Assembly (NCBI RefSeq): GCF_000960995.1
Contig: NZ_CP009435.1
Coordinates: forward strand, 434,001-498,000
Direction: 5' to 3'
Origin: Burkholderia glumae LMG 2196 = ATCC 33617
GTDB lineage: Bacteria > Pseudomonadota > Gammaproteobacteria > Burkholderiales > Burkholderiaceae
DNA length: 64,000 nucleotides
The position numbers were made by a program, and so were the translations under genes. Shown here one piece after another: positions 46,128 through 55,230 of the stretch (the first letter of the stretch is position 1; every line of letters begins with the position of its first letter). The notes under the pieces were generated by a model. It was not told where the DNA came from. It was given only the letters and a program-made list of their open reading frames with translations, and ran no database searches.

Positions 46128-46886
46128 ATGCGAATCCTGATTGCCGAAGACGACAGCATACTCGCGGACGGCTTGACCCGATCACTCCGCCAGTCGGGCT
46201 ATGCCGTCGACCACGTGTGCAGCGGCGTCGACGCCGACACCGCGCTGTCGATGCAGACCTTCGACCTGCTGATCCTCGACCTCGGCCTGCCGAAGATGCC
46301 CGGCCTGGACGTGCTGCGGCGCCTGCGCGCGCGCAATTCGGTGCTGCCGGTGCTGATCCTGACCGCCGCCGACAGCGTCGACGAGCGCGTGAAGGGGCTC
46401 GATCTCGGCGCCGACGACTACATGGCCAAGCCGTTCGCGCTCAACGAACTCGAGGCGCGCGTGCGCGCGCTGACGCGGCGCGGCGCCGGGGGCGGCCCGA
46501 CCGTGATCCGCCACGGCTCGCTGAGCTTCGACCAGGTCGGCCGGCTGGCCTATGCCAACGAGCGCGTGCTCGACCTCTCGGCGCGCGAGCTCGGGCTGCT
46601 GGAAGTGCTGCTGCAGCGCGTGGGCCGGCTCGTCTCGAAGGAGCAGCTCGTCGACCACCTCTGTGAATGGGGCGAGGAAGTCAGCAACAATGCGATCGAG
46701 GTGTACGTCCACCGGCTACGCAAGAAGATCGAGCCGAGCGGCGCCCGTATCGCGACCGTGCGGGGCCTCGGCTACTGCCTCGAAAAGGCCGCGCCGGCCG
46801 CCGATCCGGCCTCGACCGGCGCCCCGGCGGGATCGGTCGGGGCAGCCGGGGCGGTCGACCCCGCGGCGACGCCGTCGCTGCGCTGA
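46128..46886 (+). CDS. OmpR-family response regulator, TctD type
   Basis: 252 residues. Receiver with E7-D8-D9, D51 (LILDLGLPKMPG) and K in DDYMAKPF; winged helix ends ATVRGLGYCLE. A 30-residue Pro/Ala tail follows the DNA-binding domain and is unusual. The start at 46128 (MRILIAEDD) is the family start; the frame upstream to 45993 covers the recA promoter. Followed after 29 bases by its kinase gene, and then by an MHS transporter, an arrangement like TctDE-controlled carboxylate uptake. Confidence 0.9.
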   Translation: MRILIAEDDSILADGLTRSLRQSGYAVDHVCSGVDADTALSMQTFDLLILDLGLPKMPGLDVLRRLRARNSVLPVLILTAADSVDERVKGLDLGADDYMAKPFALNELEARVRALTRRGAGGGPTVIRHGSLSFDQVGRLAYANERVLDLSARELGLLEVLLQRVGRLVSKEQLVDHLCEWGEEVSNNAIEVYVHRLRKKIEPSGARIATVRGLGYCLEKAAPAADPASTGAPAGSVGAAGAVDPAATPSLR

Positions 46887-46915
46887 CGGGCGCCCGCGCC
46901 GCGCGCGCCACGGCC

Positions 46916-48493
46916 ATGAGCCCGCCGCTTCGCGCCGCTCGGCGCCCCGCCGACCTGCGCGACGCCGAACGCGACGCGCGCTACGAGGATCCGTTCGCGC
47001 CGCCCGACGACGCCGACGCCGGCGAGGCCACGCGAGCGCGCTCGCTGTTCGGCGAGATCCTCGACTGGATGCTCGCGCCGCTGCTGCTGCTCTGGCCGAT
47101 GAGCATCGCCGTCACCTATCTGGTGGCCAAGACGATCGCCAACGGCCCGTTCGACCGCGCGCTCGAGACCGACGCCTACGTGCTCGCCCGCCAGATCACG
47201 CCCGTCAACGGCGCGGCCGAGCTGGTGCTGCCGCGCGCGACGCTCGACCTGCTGCGCGCCGACAACGTCGACAGCCTCTACTTCCAGGTGCTCGGCGCGC
47301 GCGGCGAGCTGGTGGCGGGCGAGGCCGACCTGCCGCTGCCGCGCGACGACGACCGCCCGCCGCCCGGCGTCGTGGTGTTCCGCGACGACCTGCTGCGCGG
47401 CAACGAGATCCGCGTGGCCTACACCACCGTCGCGCTGCCCGGCGTGCGCGGCGCGCAGCCCGTGCTGGTGCAGGTGGGCGAGACGCTCGACAAGCGCAAC
47501 GCGCTCGCCAACGACATCATCAAGGGCGTGATCCTGCCGCAATTCGTGATCCTGCCGCTGGCCATCGTGCTGGTCTGGTTCGGGCTCTCGCGCGGGCTCG
47601 CGCCGCTCACCGCCCTGCAGGCGCAGATCCGCGAGCGGCGCCCCGACGACCTTTCCCCCGTCGATGCGCAGCGCGCGCCGCCCGAGATCGAGCCGCTCGT
47701 CACCTCGTTCAACGACCTGCTCGCGCGCCTGGAGCAGAACATCGCACTGCAGAAGCGCTTCATCGCCGACGCGGCGCATCAGATGAAGACACCGCTCGCC
47801 GGCCTGCGCACCCAGGCCGAACTCGCGCTGCGGCACGACGTATCGGCCGAGGTAGCGCGCTCGCTCGAGCAGATCGCGACGAGCTCGAGCCAGGCCGCCC
47901 GGCTCGTCACGCAGCTGCTCGCGCTCGCGCGGGCCGAGAACCGCGCGAGCGGCCTGACCTTCGAGCCCGTGGATCCGGCCGCACTTGCGCGCGTGACGGT
48001 GCGCGACTGGATGCAGGCCGCGTTCGCGCGGCACATGGATCTCGGCTACGAAGGGCCGGATGCCGACGGCGAACCGGCCGGCGCCGCACCACTCGTGATC
48101 GACGGCAACCCGGTGATGCTGCGCGAGATGCTCGGCAACCTGATCGACAACGCGATCCGCTACACGCCCGAGGGCGGCCGCATCACGGTACGGGTGCGCG
48201 CCGGCTCCCGCGCGCCCGGCGGCGACGTGCCGCCGGACCATGTCCATCTCGAGGTCGAGGACACCGGCCCCGGCATTCCCGTGCACGAACGCGGCCGCGT
48301 GCTCGAACGTTTCTACCGGATTCTCGGCCGCGGCGGGGAAGGCAGCGGGCTGGGGCTCGCGATCGTGCGCGAGATCGTGGCCCAGCACGGCGGCACGCTG
48401 ACGATCGAGGATCATGTCTATCAGGCGTCGCCGCCGCGCGCCGGCACGCTGGTACGCGTCAGCTTCGCGCCGCGCCGAGCCGCCCGGGAATAA
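46916..48493 (+). CDS. Sensor histidine kinase, TctE type
   Basis: 525 residues. A 45-residue acidic/Arg N-terminus, TM1 (about 50-72), periplasmic sensor (73-202) of the two-component sensor kinase N-terminal type, TM2 (203-224), HAMP, H-box with H288 (FIADAAHQMKTPLAGLRTQ), N box (LGNLIDNAIRYTPEGG), G1 (EDTGPGIPVH) and G2 (GSGLGLAIVREI). TctE-type kinases answer to tricarboxylates or other carboxylates; the ligand here is unknown. I use the ATG at 46916. Confidence 0.88.
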   Translation: MSPPLRAARRPADLRDAERDARYEDPFAPPDDADAGEATRARSLFGEILDWMLAPLLLLWPMSIAVTYLVAKTIANGPFDRALETDAYVLARQITPVNGAAELVLPRATLDLLRADNVDSLYFQVLGARGELVAGEADLPLPRDDDRPPPGVVVFRDDLLRGNEIRVAYTTVALPGVRGAQPVLVQVGETLDKRNALANDIIKGVILPQFVILPLAIVLVWFGLSRGLAPLTALQAQIRERRPDDLSPVDAQRAPPEIEPLVTSFNDLLARLEQNIALQKRFIADAAHQMKTPLAGLRTQAELALRHDVSAEVARSLEQIATSSSQAARLVTQLLALARAENRASGLTFEPVDPAALARVTVRDWMQAAFARHMDLGYEGPDADGEPAGAAPLVIDGNPVMLREMLGNLIDNAIRYTPEGGRITVRVRAGSRAPGGDVPPDHVHLEVEDTGPGIPVHERGRVLERFYRILGRGGEGSGLGLAIVREIVAQHGGTLTIEDHVYQASPPRAGTLVRVSFAPRRAARE

Positions 48494-48736
48494 CCCTGAG
48501 CCGCCGCCCCGCGGGCAGTCTCGCGCAGCGGCGAATTCGCACGTAAAGCGGAAATGCGCGATGTTGACGGCTAGTTTTTGGCGAATTCCCCGATCTTGTC
48601 GCCGCCACCGCGCCCCTCTCCCGACAAACCCTGATCGCCGCACCAGTCAGTAGGCCGTAAGTTTGCCCGCCAATAATCGTCGCCAGTTCGTCAGGATGGC
48701 GAACCGACATATCGACATCAAGATTGGAGACGACTC

Positions 48737-50395
48737 ATGGCGACAGTAGGCGAACACATCGCGCATTCGCCGATGACGAGTGACGAGAAGCGGGTGATCT
48801 TCGCGTCGTCGCTCGGCACCGTGTTCGAGTGGTACGACTTTTATCTGGCCGGCTCGCTCGCGGCCTACATCAGCAAGAGCTTCTTTTCCGGCGTCAACCC
48901 GACCGCCGCGTTCATCTTCACGCTGCTCGGGTTCGCTGCCGGCTTCGCCGTGCGCCCGTTCGGCGCGATCGTGTTCGGCCGGCTCGGCGACATGGTCGGG
49001 CGCAAGTACACGTTCCTGATGACCATCGTGATCATGGGGCTGTCGACCTTCGTGGTGGGCTTCCTGCCCGGCTACGCGTCGATCGGCATTGCCGCGCCGG
49101 TGATCTTCATCGTGATGCGGCTGCTGCAGGGGCTCGCGCTGGGCGGCGAGTACGGCGGCGCGGCCACCTACGTGGCCGAGCACGCGCCGTCGAACCGGCG
49201 CGGCTTCTATACCGCGTGGATCCAGACCACCGCCACGCTGGGCCTGTTCCTGTCGCTGCTGGTGATTCTCGGCGTGCGCCTGGCGCTCGGCGAGGACGCG
49301 TTCGCCGCCTGGGCATGGCGCATCCCGTTCGTCGCCTCGATCCTGCTGCTCGGCGTGTCGGTATGGATTCGGCTGCAACTCGACGAATCGCCGGTGTTCC
49401 TGCGCATCAAGGCCGAGGGCAAGACCTCGAAGGCGCCGCTGACCGAGGCGTTCGGCCAGTGGAAGAACCTGAAGATCGTGATCCTCGCGCTGGTCGGGCT
49501 GACCGCCGGGCAGGCCGTGGTCTGGTACACGGGCCAGTTCTACGCGCTGTTCTTCCTGACCCAGACGCTGAAGGTGGACGGCAGCAGCGCCAACATCCTG
49601 ATCGCCATCGCGCTCCTGATCGGCACACCGTTCTTCCTGTTCTTCGGCTCGCTGTCGGACCGCATCGGCCGCAAGCCGATCATCCTGGCCGGCTGCCTGA
49701 TCGCCGCGCTCTCCTACTTCCCGCTGTTCAAGGCGCTCACGCACTACACGAACCCGGCGCTGGAGACCGCAACGCAGAAGGCGCCGATCAGCGTGATCGC
49801 GAACCCGGACGAATGCTCGTTCCAGTTCAACCCGGTGGGCACGGCGAAGTTCACGAACTCGTGCGACGTGGCGAAGGCGGCGCTGGCGAAGGCCGGGCTC
49901 AACTACGACAACGTGGCCGCGCCGGCCGGCACGCTGGCGCAGATCAAGGTGGGCGAGACGGTGATCGACACCTATGACGGCAAGGCCGCCGACGCCAAGC
50001 TGAAGGCCGCCGCGTTCGACAAGACGCTGGCCGCGACGCTGAAGGGCGCCGGCTACCCGGCGAAGGCCGACCCGTCGCAGATCAACTGGCCGATGGCGAT
50101 CGTGGTGCTGACGATCCTCGTGATCTTCGTGACGATGGTGTACGGGCCGATCGCGGCGATGCTGGTGGAGATGTTCCCGACGCGGATCCGCTACACGTCG
50201 ATGTCGCTGCCCTATCACATCGGCAACGGCTGGTTCGGCGGCTTCCTGCCGGCCACGGCGTTCGCGATCGTGGCCGCCAAGGGCAACATCTACTCGGGGC
50301 TCTGGTATCCGATCACGATCGCGCTGGTGACGTTCGTGATCGGGCTGCTGTTCGTGAAGGAGACGAAGGGGTCGAACATCTACTCGCAGGATTGA
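48737..50395 (+). CDS. MHS-family MFS transporter (proton-coupled metabolite symporter)
   Basis: 552 residues, 12 transmembrane helices, metabolite:H+ symporter family (KgtP/ProP/ShiA relatives). Typical motifs: SSLGTVFEWYDFYLAGSLA at helix 1, GRLGDMVGRK in loop 2-3, LQGLALGGEYGGAATYVAEH, and DRIGRKP in loop 8-9. Unusual: about 115 extra residues (336-450) between helices 9 and 10, predicted periplasmic, with two Cys (C360, C376) that could bridge. GGAGA eight bases before ATG 48737. The 243 bp gap upstream (48494-48736) has no gene. Substrate likely a carboxylate or osmolyte. Confidence 0.88.
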   Translation: MATVGEHIAHSPMTSDEKRVIFASSLGTVFEWYDFYLAGSLAAYISKSFFSGVNPTAAFIFTLLGFAAGFAVRPFGAIVFGRLGDMVGRKYTFLMTIVIMGLSTFVVGFLPGYASIGIAAPVIFIVMRLLQGLALGGEYGGAATYVAEHAPSNRRGFYTAWIQTTATLGLFLSLLVILGVRLALGEDAFAAWAWRIPFVASILLLGVSVWIRLQLDESPVFLRIKAEGKTSKAPLTEAFGQWKNLKIVILALVGLTAGQAVVWYTGQFYALFFLTQTLKVDGSSANILIAIALLIGTPFFLFFGSLSDRIGRKPIILAGCLIAALSYFPLFKALTHYTNPALETATQKAPISVIANPDECSFQFNPVGTAKFTNSCDVAKAALAKAGLNYDNVAAPAGTLAQIKVGETVIDTYDGKAADAKLKAAAFDKTLAATLKGAGYPAKADPSQINWPMAIVVLTILVIFVTMVYGPIAAMLVEMFPTRIRYTSMSLPYHIGNGWFGGFLPATAFAIVAAKGNIYSGLWYPITIALVTFVIGLLFVKETKGSNIYSQD

Positions 50396-50445
50396 GGCGA
50401 GCGGGCGGGGCGGTGGCGCCTAGCTGAAAAAATTCGAGGAAAGTG

Positions 50446-50474
50446 TTGACACTGCCACGATCTTTCCTCATAAT
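50446..50474 (+). promoter_or_regulatory. Promoter of tRNA-Met
   Basis: A consensus TTGACA (50446-50451) and CATAAT (50469-50474) with the ideal 17-base spacer end 12 bases before the tRNA. Start of transcription would fall about 5 bases before the mature 5' end. Confidence 0.85.
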
Positions 50475-50486
50475 CCGTCTTCTGTT

Positions 50487-50563
<77 letters not shown>

Positions 50564-50574
50564 AATCAGCGCAG

Positions 50575-50606
50575 AGGCCCGTGTTCTCAGGAACACGGGC
50601 CTTTTG
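50575..50606 (+). terminator. Intrinsic terminator after tRNA-Met
   Basis: AGGCCCGTGTTC (50575-50586) pairs with GAACACGGGCCT (50591-50602) around TCAG, followed by TTTTG. Twelve bases past the CCA end. Confidence 0.93.
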
Positions 50607-50937
50607 CCATTCGGCGCGCGGTGAGCCACTTGGTGAGCCATCCGCCGATGCACAAGTGGAGCAGCTCCCTGAAACGCCGTACACGGCCACTCACTTAACG
50701 CGGGGAGCGGGTCACACCCAAATTCAAACCTCTAACATTACTTTTGGCGCCGAGCGCCATCGTCATATTTCCCATCCGCGATACTCCAAGGCACGCTCGA
50801 TGTAACCCCTGTCTGGATAGTGCCGACGGGATTCGGGGAAAACCAAGGTGGGCCGCAGCGATCTCTAGAAATTTCCCAACCCTCCGTCGAGCCCATCTTC
50901 TTGCAGCTCACGGGCCCTCCGCTCACTGACCTGCCAG
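50607..50937. other. Accessory intergenic segment downstream of the tRNA
   Basis: No certain gene. A short direct repeat GGTGAGCCA occurs at 50621 and 50633. From about 50760 one plus-strand frame (LDVTPVWIVPTGFGENQGGP ... VFQSQLYR, stop near 50987) and one minus-strand frame (GPPWFSPNPVGTIQTG, 50738-50956) both look protein-like, so coding sense cannot be decided; either may be a broken gene end. Base composition is lower in GC than the chromosome around it. Confidence 0.35.
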
Positions 50938-51339
50938 TCACTCCCCGCGTTGACACAGCTGTTTTTCAATCGCAGCTTTATCGATAATCGACCAGACTTC
51001 CTGAATTCTGTCGTCGCGAAACTTATAGAAAACATTTTCGGTGAACACAACCCGCTTGCCTTGCACGGGAAGCCCGAGAAAGGTCCCGACTGGAGTGCAG
51101 TCGAAGTGCAAACGGCTTGCGATGTGCGGTGGCTCGCAAACGATGAGCTTAATGTCGAAGCACAAATCCGGAATTTCGCGGAAATCCCTTTCGAGCATCT
51201 CGCGATAGCCCGATAAGCCGATCGTTTTCCCGTTGTACACCACGTCGTCGCTGACAAAGCGTCCGAGCCTGGACCAGTCCTGCGCGTTCAGACACGCAAT
51301 ATAGTCTCGGTACACCTCGGAAAGATTGACTTCTGCCAT
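50938..51339 (-). CDS. SnoaL-like ester cyclase (NTF2 superfamily)
   Basis: 133 residues of the SnoaL polyketide-cyclase-like group of the NTF2 fold: VYRDYIACLNAQDW, LGRFVSDDVVYNGKTIG helix-strand start, YREMLERDF, IPDLCFDIKLIVCEPPHIAS, and a last part FTENVFYKFRDDRIQEVWSI. AGGAG eight bases before ATG 51339 supports this start, although the frame stays open upstream into a transposase remnant. Substrate unknown. Single gene between a tRNA and IS debris, with lower GC than the core genes: probably acquired. Confidence 0.8.
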   Translation of the reverse strand: MAEVNLSEVYRDYIACLNAQDWSRLGRFVSDDVVYNGKTIGLSGYREMLERDFREIPDLCFDIKLIVCEPPHIASRLHFDCTPVGTFLGLPVQGKRVVFTENVFYKFRDDRIQEVWSIIDKAAIEKQLCQRGE

Positions 51340-51657
51340 TGCGAGGCTCCTCGTGAGTTGGCCGATCGGCTGATTTTCAGCGATTCGCCTCGCGATGTCG
51401 AACGTTCCCGCCAGCTTCAGGGTCATATCTCGAAACGCTTTCGGCTCGTCACTCCACCAGACAACATCATCGCGACAGAACCACCGGCCATCCCGCGCAC
51501 TCCCCGGAAAGCAGCGCCGGTCCGCCGACATTAACTTGGTACAAGCTGACCACTTCAGCTCCTGCAACCGGCATCCATGCAGGCAATCCGAACGCCCCCA
51601 AACTGAATTTTTCAGCATCCTGTTGACCTTGACCGTCGTGACAAACGCGCCAAGGAG
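51340..51657. other. Unassigned mosaic sequence between the ester cyclase and IS remnants
   Basis: The ester cyclase frame stays open through this stretch, but the translation (SADRRCFPGSARDGRWF ... DEPKAFRDMTLKLAG) matches nothing I know. A second minus-strand frame gives AFGLPAWMPVAGAEVVSLYQ and ends at a stop near 51467. I treat it as IS-associated or decayed sequence. Confidence 0.3.
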
Positions 51658-51769
51658 ATGGGTAAGCCAACCCTCGATGCCGAACCGCGGGCACGGATCG
51701 CACCACTGCTGCCACCGCCAAAGCCGCGCCGCTTCGGATATCCCGACCGCAAGCCAGTTGTGGACGATC
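51658..51769 (+). mobile_element. IS5-family transposase N-terminal remnant
   Basis: Plus-strand translation begins MGKPTLDAEPRARIAPLLPP and continues PKPRRFGYPDRKPVVDD, the N-terminus of an IS5/IS427-type transposase (helix-turn-helix start with LLPPPKPRR-F-PGRKP). It breaks off after about 37 residues where it runs into antisense IS3 sequence. No DDE residue and no terminal repeats remain; non-functional. Confidence 0.7.
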
Positions 51770-51873
51770 TGCGCGCTGAATCCATGCCGCTTCGACACCC
51801 CGGCAGCCGGCGCCTCGTCCGCCTCGCGCAGGATCCTGGCCATTTGCCATTGCGTGAACCGCCTCTGGTTCAC
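51754..51873 (-). mobile_element. IS3-family OrfA (transposase helix-turn-helix) remnant
   Basis: Minus-strand translation starts RRFTQWQMARILREADEAPA and continues SKRHGFSAQIVHNW, the first 40 residues of an IS3-family OrfA (pattern RF-EEQI-ILKEAE ... CRKHGIS--T-YNW). The typical KYGG continuation is missing, replaced by the IS5 fragment read antisense. The frame then runs on into the ester cyclase without a stop. Non-functional relic. Confidence 0.7.
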
Positions 51874-52082
51874 GATTTTCTTTCTGCATTGAAAGCTATT
51901 CTCTCAAGCGCCAACCGGTCCGAAACCGGCCGGGCAGGTCAATTACCGCGATTACATGGTGCCGACAAAGATTACACAACGATTAACAAAGAGCTTGCGC
52001 GGTTCGGAAAGCGGACCAAGCGGCGCCGCGAATGCGCCGCTCCCAGGCACCGATCCGGAGGATTGGAAGTTCAATCGAAGTT

Positions 52083-52260
52083 ATTTTCCGGCGGGCCGTT
52101 CGCCGATAAAAAATAAGAAAACGTTTGCGAAGATGTAAACTCCAAATTTTAAAAAAACAATCACCCGCATTCGCCGCGATTCACTCCTGATCGAAGTGTA
52201 AATAAAAAAATAACGTTTAAGATTTTGCAATCAAGTTACAATCCGCGACGTTTCACTGAT
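52083..52260. promoter_or_regulatory. AT-rich leader upstream of pelA with repeated motifs
   Basis: This stretch is far more AT-rich than anything else in the window. It holds repeated elements: AACGTTT at 52120-52126 and 52212-52218 (ACGTTT again at 52248), and CGAAG-(A)-TGTAAA at 52128-52139 and 52192-52202. TACAAT (52237-52242) could be a -10 box. AT-rich acquired promoters are typical H-NS-type targets, and pel operons are usually regulated at this point by c-di-GMP-responsive activators. No known binding site was matched. The rest of 51874-52380 has no gene. Confidence 0.45.
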
Positions 52261-52380
52261 GGGGAGTGGCGCTGATCCACCCGGCAAGCCACTGGCGGCA
52301 TCCGCCGCAGCATCGCTCAACATTACGGCCGCCGCCGACTGTCACAGCGATTTCCCGCGCCGGAAATTCGCAAACCCAAA

Positions 52381-55230
52381 ATGACATTGCGCTTTCATGC
52401 GCGGTGCACTCCGAAGACCCGCATGCGAAACCAAACCAATCTGTCAGGCACTGCATCGCGCGCACCCCGGCTACAGTGGAACGCGCTACGCCGCATCGTG
52501 ACGCGTGCGCAGTGTCTCGGCCGGTGGTGGCTGCTCGTTTGCGCGATCAATGCACCCGCTCAGGCGCTCGCCGAACCGGCCCCCGCGCACGGCGCAGTGC
52601 CGCCGGCGGTGCAGCCGTTCGCGGCCACCGCCAGCCGCCCGAATCTGGCATTCTTCTTCGGCGCGAATCCGCCCGTCGACGCATTGCAGGCCTTCGACGC
52701 GGTGGTCGTCGATGCCTCGCGCGGTTTCGATCCGCAGGCCCATCCGCTCGCGCACACGCTGTGGATGGCGCGCACCACGGCCGAGGCCGGGCAAACTCCG
52801 GCGCAGTTCGTCGCCCAGGCCATCGAGCCGCTGTGGCAGCGCGGCTATCGCGGCTTTTTGCTCGACTCGCCGGAGGCGCTCGCCGCCGTCGCCGCGATCC
52901 ACGCGGCACACCCCGATGCACGGCTCATCGCCGGCGGCCCCGATGCGCTGCGGGCCGCCATGCCGCTCGCGCGCGAACTCTACGCGGTGGTCGGCGAATC
53001 GCTGGTGCGCGGCCTGGACGCGCCCGGTACGCTCCCGCTCGATGTGCCGCCGGCGTTGCGCGACAGCCGCGCGGCGGCCGCCCGTGCGTTCACCGCGCAA
53101 ACCGGGGTGCCGGTGGTGTCGATCGAATACTGCGCGCGCACCGATCGCAACTGCGCGCGCCAGACCGCCGAAACGGTGCTGCAGCTTGGCGTCGAGCCGT
53201 ACGTGACGAACCCCGCGCGCGACGTCGTCGGGATCGGCGCAATCGAGGTGCTGCCGCGCAAGATTCTCGTGGTGCAGGATCACAACCCGAAGCAGCCGCT
53301 CGACGGCAGCATCGGCGTGCGCGATCTCGCCACGCCGCTGAATTATCTCGGCTACGACGTGCAATACGCGGATTTTGCGTCGGGCCTGCCCGACGACATC
53401 ACGCCCGACCGATACGCGGGCGTGGTCGTGTGGCTGCAAGGCACGGGCGTGCCGAACACGCGCGCCTGGGAACGCTGGGTCGCCGCGCGCATCGTCGATC
53501 ATGTGCCGGTGGCGTTCCTCGACCAGTTCGGCTTCGATCCATCCGGCCCGCTTGCGGCCGGACTGGGCCTGCAAACGGTGCAGGGGCCGTTCTCGGGGCC
53601 GGTGAACGTGATCGCGCGCGATCCGATGATCGGTTTCGAAATCAATCCTCGCAACGATCCGCGCGACTTGCTCGGCGTGCGCGTCGGCGAGACGGGGCAC
53701 GCGCTGCTGCGCCTGAGCGTGAACGGCGGCGAGCTGGACCCGGTGGCGATCCTGCCATGGGGCGGCTACGCGCTCGCGCCGTACACGGTGGTGTCGCTCG
53801 ACGGCGTTCAGATGGAGCGCTGGGCGATCCAGCCGATGCGGTTCCTGACTGCGGCGCTGCGCTTGCCGGCGCTGCCGTCGCCGAGCGTGACCACCGAAAA
53901 CGGCCGTCGGCTGCTCATGACGCACGTTGACGGTGACGGCTTCGCGTCGCGCACCGAGTTTCCCGGCCCGGACTATTCGGGCGAAGCGCTCTACGAGCAG
54001 ATCTTCTCGCACTACAAGATCCCGATGACGCTGTCGGTGATCGAGGGCGAGGTCGGCCCGGCGGGCTTGTATCCGAAGATTTCGCCGCGGCTCGAAGAGA
54101 TCGCGCGCAAGATGTTCGCGCTGCCGTGGGTCGAGATCGGCACGCATACCTACTCGCACCCGTTCCAGTGGGAAGACGTGGACGGCAGCACCGGCGCGAA
54201 GGTCGATCGCGGCGGCGGCGATGCAGCGTTCTCGCTGAACATTCCGGGCTACAAGTTCAACATCGACCGCGAGATTTCCGGCTCGATCGACTACATCAAC
54301 GCGAAGCTCGCGCCGCCGGGCAAAAAGGTGGTGGTGCTGCAATGGTCGGGCGACTGTCAGCCGCCCGGCATCGTTGTGCGCAAGGTCTACGAGGCCGGCG
54401 TCTACAACTTCAACGGCGGCGATACGGTGATCACGCGCTCGCAGCCGACCTGGACGGCGATCGCGCCGATCGGCGTCGACAAGGGGCCGAACGCCTATCA
54501 GGTCTACGCGCCCAACCAGGACGAAAATGTTTATACCAACGACTGGCAAGGCCCGTTCTACGGCTTCGACCGCGTGCTTGAAACCTTCGCCATGACCGAG
54601 AGCCCGCTGCGCTTCAAGCCGATCGACATCTACTACCACATGTACAGCGGCACCAAGCTGGCGTCGCTGCGTTCGCTCGACAAGATCTACTCGGCGGTGC
54701 TGAAGCAGCCGCTGCTGCCGGTGCACGTGACCGACTACATCCGCAAGGTGCTCGACTGGCGCACGTTCGCGGTGGCGCGTCAGACCGGCACGCGCGACGG
54801 CTGGGTGGTGCGCGGCAACGGCGCGGTGCGCGAGCTGCATTGGGCCGGCAGCGAGGTGCCCGACCTCACGCAGGCTTTCGGCGTGACCGGCTACGCGCCC
54901 GGCCCCGACGGCAACTACCTTCATATCGACGGCGGCGCCGCGCGCTTCACGCTCGCGCCCGCTTCCGGCGCCGCGCCGCAGCGCCCGTACATCGCGCAGG
55001 CCAACGGTTTCGTGCGCCGCTTCCGGGTGACGCCGCACGGCCTGGCATTCGAATTCGGCGGCTACTACCAGCCGTTCGTCGAGCTGGCGAACGCGCAGCG
55101 CTGCCGCGCGCGCGTGGCCGGCCAGCCGGTCGCGACGCGCGCCGACGGCGCGCTGCTACGGTTCGACACGACGGGCGTGGCCGGCGCGCGCGTCACCTAT
55201 CAACCCGTCGAGATCGATTGTGACCGCTAG
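52381..55230 (+). CDS. pelA: PelA: periplasmic Pel polysaccharide deacetylase/glycoside hydrolase
   Basis: Processes Pel, a partly deacetylated galactosamine/glucosamine polymer, in the periplasm. 949 residues (P. aeruginosa PelA 948). After an N-terminal signal region (hydrophobic WWLLVCAINAPAQALA at about 49-64) come a TIM-barrel hydrolase domain (about 88-290, candidate catalytic E206 in VVGESLVRG), a Rossmann-like segment (290-500), a CE4 deacetylase with D517/D519 (MTHVDGDGF) and H589/H593 (GTHTYSHPF), and a C-terminal beta domain. Start 52381 or the in-frame ATG 52423; neither has a strong ribosome site. pelB overlaps its end by 11 bases. Confidence 0.93.
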   Translation: MTLRFHARCTPKTRMRNQTNLSGTASRAPRLQWNALRRIVTRAQCLGRWWLLVCAINAPAQALAEPAPAHGAVPPAVQPFAATASRPNLAFFFGANPPVDALQAFDAVVVDASRGFDPQAHPLAHTLWMARTTAEAGQTPAQFVAQAIEPLWQRGYRGFLLDSPEALAAVAAIHAAHPDARLIAGGPDALRAAMPLARELYAVVGESLVRGLDAPGTLPLDVPPALRDSRAAAARAFTAQTGVPVVSIEYCARTDRNCARQTAETVLQLGVEPYVTNPARDVVGIGAIEVLPRKILVVQDHNPKQPLDGSIGVRDLATPLNYLGYDVQYADFASGLPDDITPDRYAGVVVWLQGTGVPNTRAWERWVAARIVDHVPVAFLDQFGFDPSGPLAAGLGLQTVQGPFSGPVNVIARDPMIGFEINPRNDPRDLLGVRVGETGHALLRLSVNGGELDPVAILPWGGYALAPYTVVSLDGVQMERWAIQPMRFLTAALRLPALPSPSVTTENGRRLLMTHVDGDGFASRTEFPGPDYSGEALYEQIFSHYKIPMTLSVIEGEVGPAGLYPKISPRLEEIARKMFALPWVEIGTHTYSHPFQWEDVDGSTGAKVDRGGGDAAFSLNIPGYKFNIDREISGSIDYINAKLAPPGKKVVVLQWSGDCQPPGIVVRKVYEAGVYNFNGGDTVITRSQPTWTAIAPIGVDKGPNAYQVYAPNQDENVYTNDWQGPFYGFDRVLETFAMTESPLRFKPIDIYYHMYSGTKLASLRSLDKIYSAVLKQPLLPVHVTDYIRKVLDWRTFAVARQTGTRDGWVVRGNGAVRELHWAGSEVPDLTQAFGVTGYAPGPDGNYLHIDGGAARFTLAPASGAAPQRPYIAQANGFVRRFRVTPHGLAFEFGGYYQPFVELANAQRCRARVAGQPVATRADGALLRFDTTGVAGARVTYQPVEIDCDR

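Noticed and set aside
51375..51400. GATTCGCC near 51390 as a copy of the tRNA 3' end (att site)
   Set aside because: Only eight matching bases and no extension into the T-arm; expected by chance.
51956..52138. Short plus-strand frame before the AT-rich leader
   Set aside because: Sixty codons with no similarity, no ribosome site, running into AT-rich regulatory DNA.
52266..53930. A 554-codon plus-strand frame beginning ahead of pelA
   Set aside because: It is the +1 shadow of pelA; its translation is Arg/Ala-rich and pelA's catalytic motifs are in the other frame.
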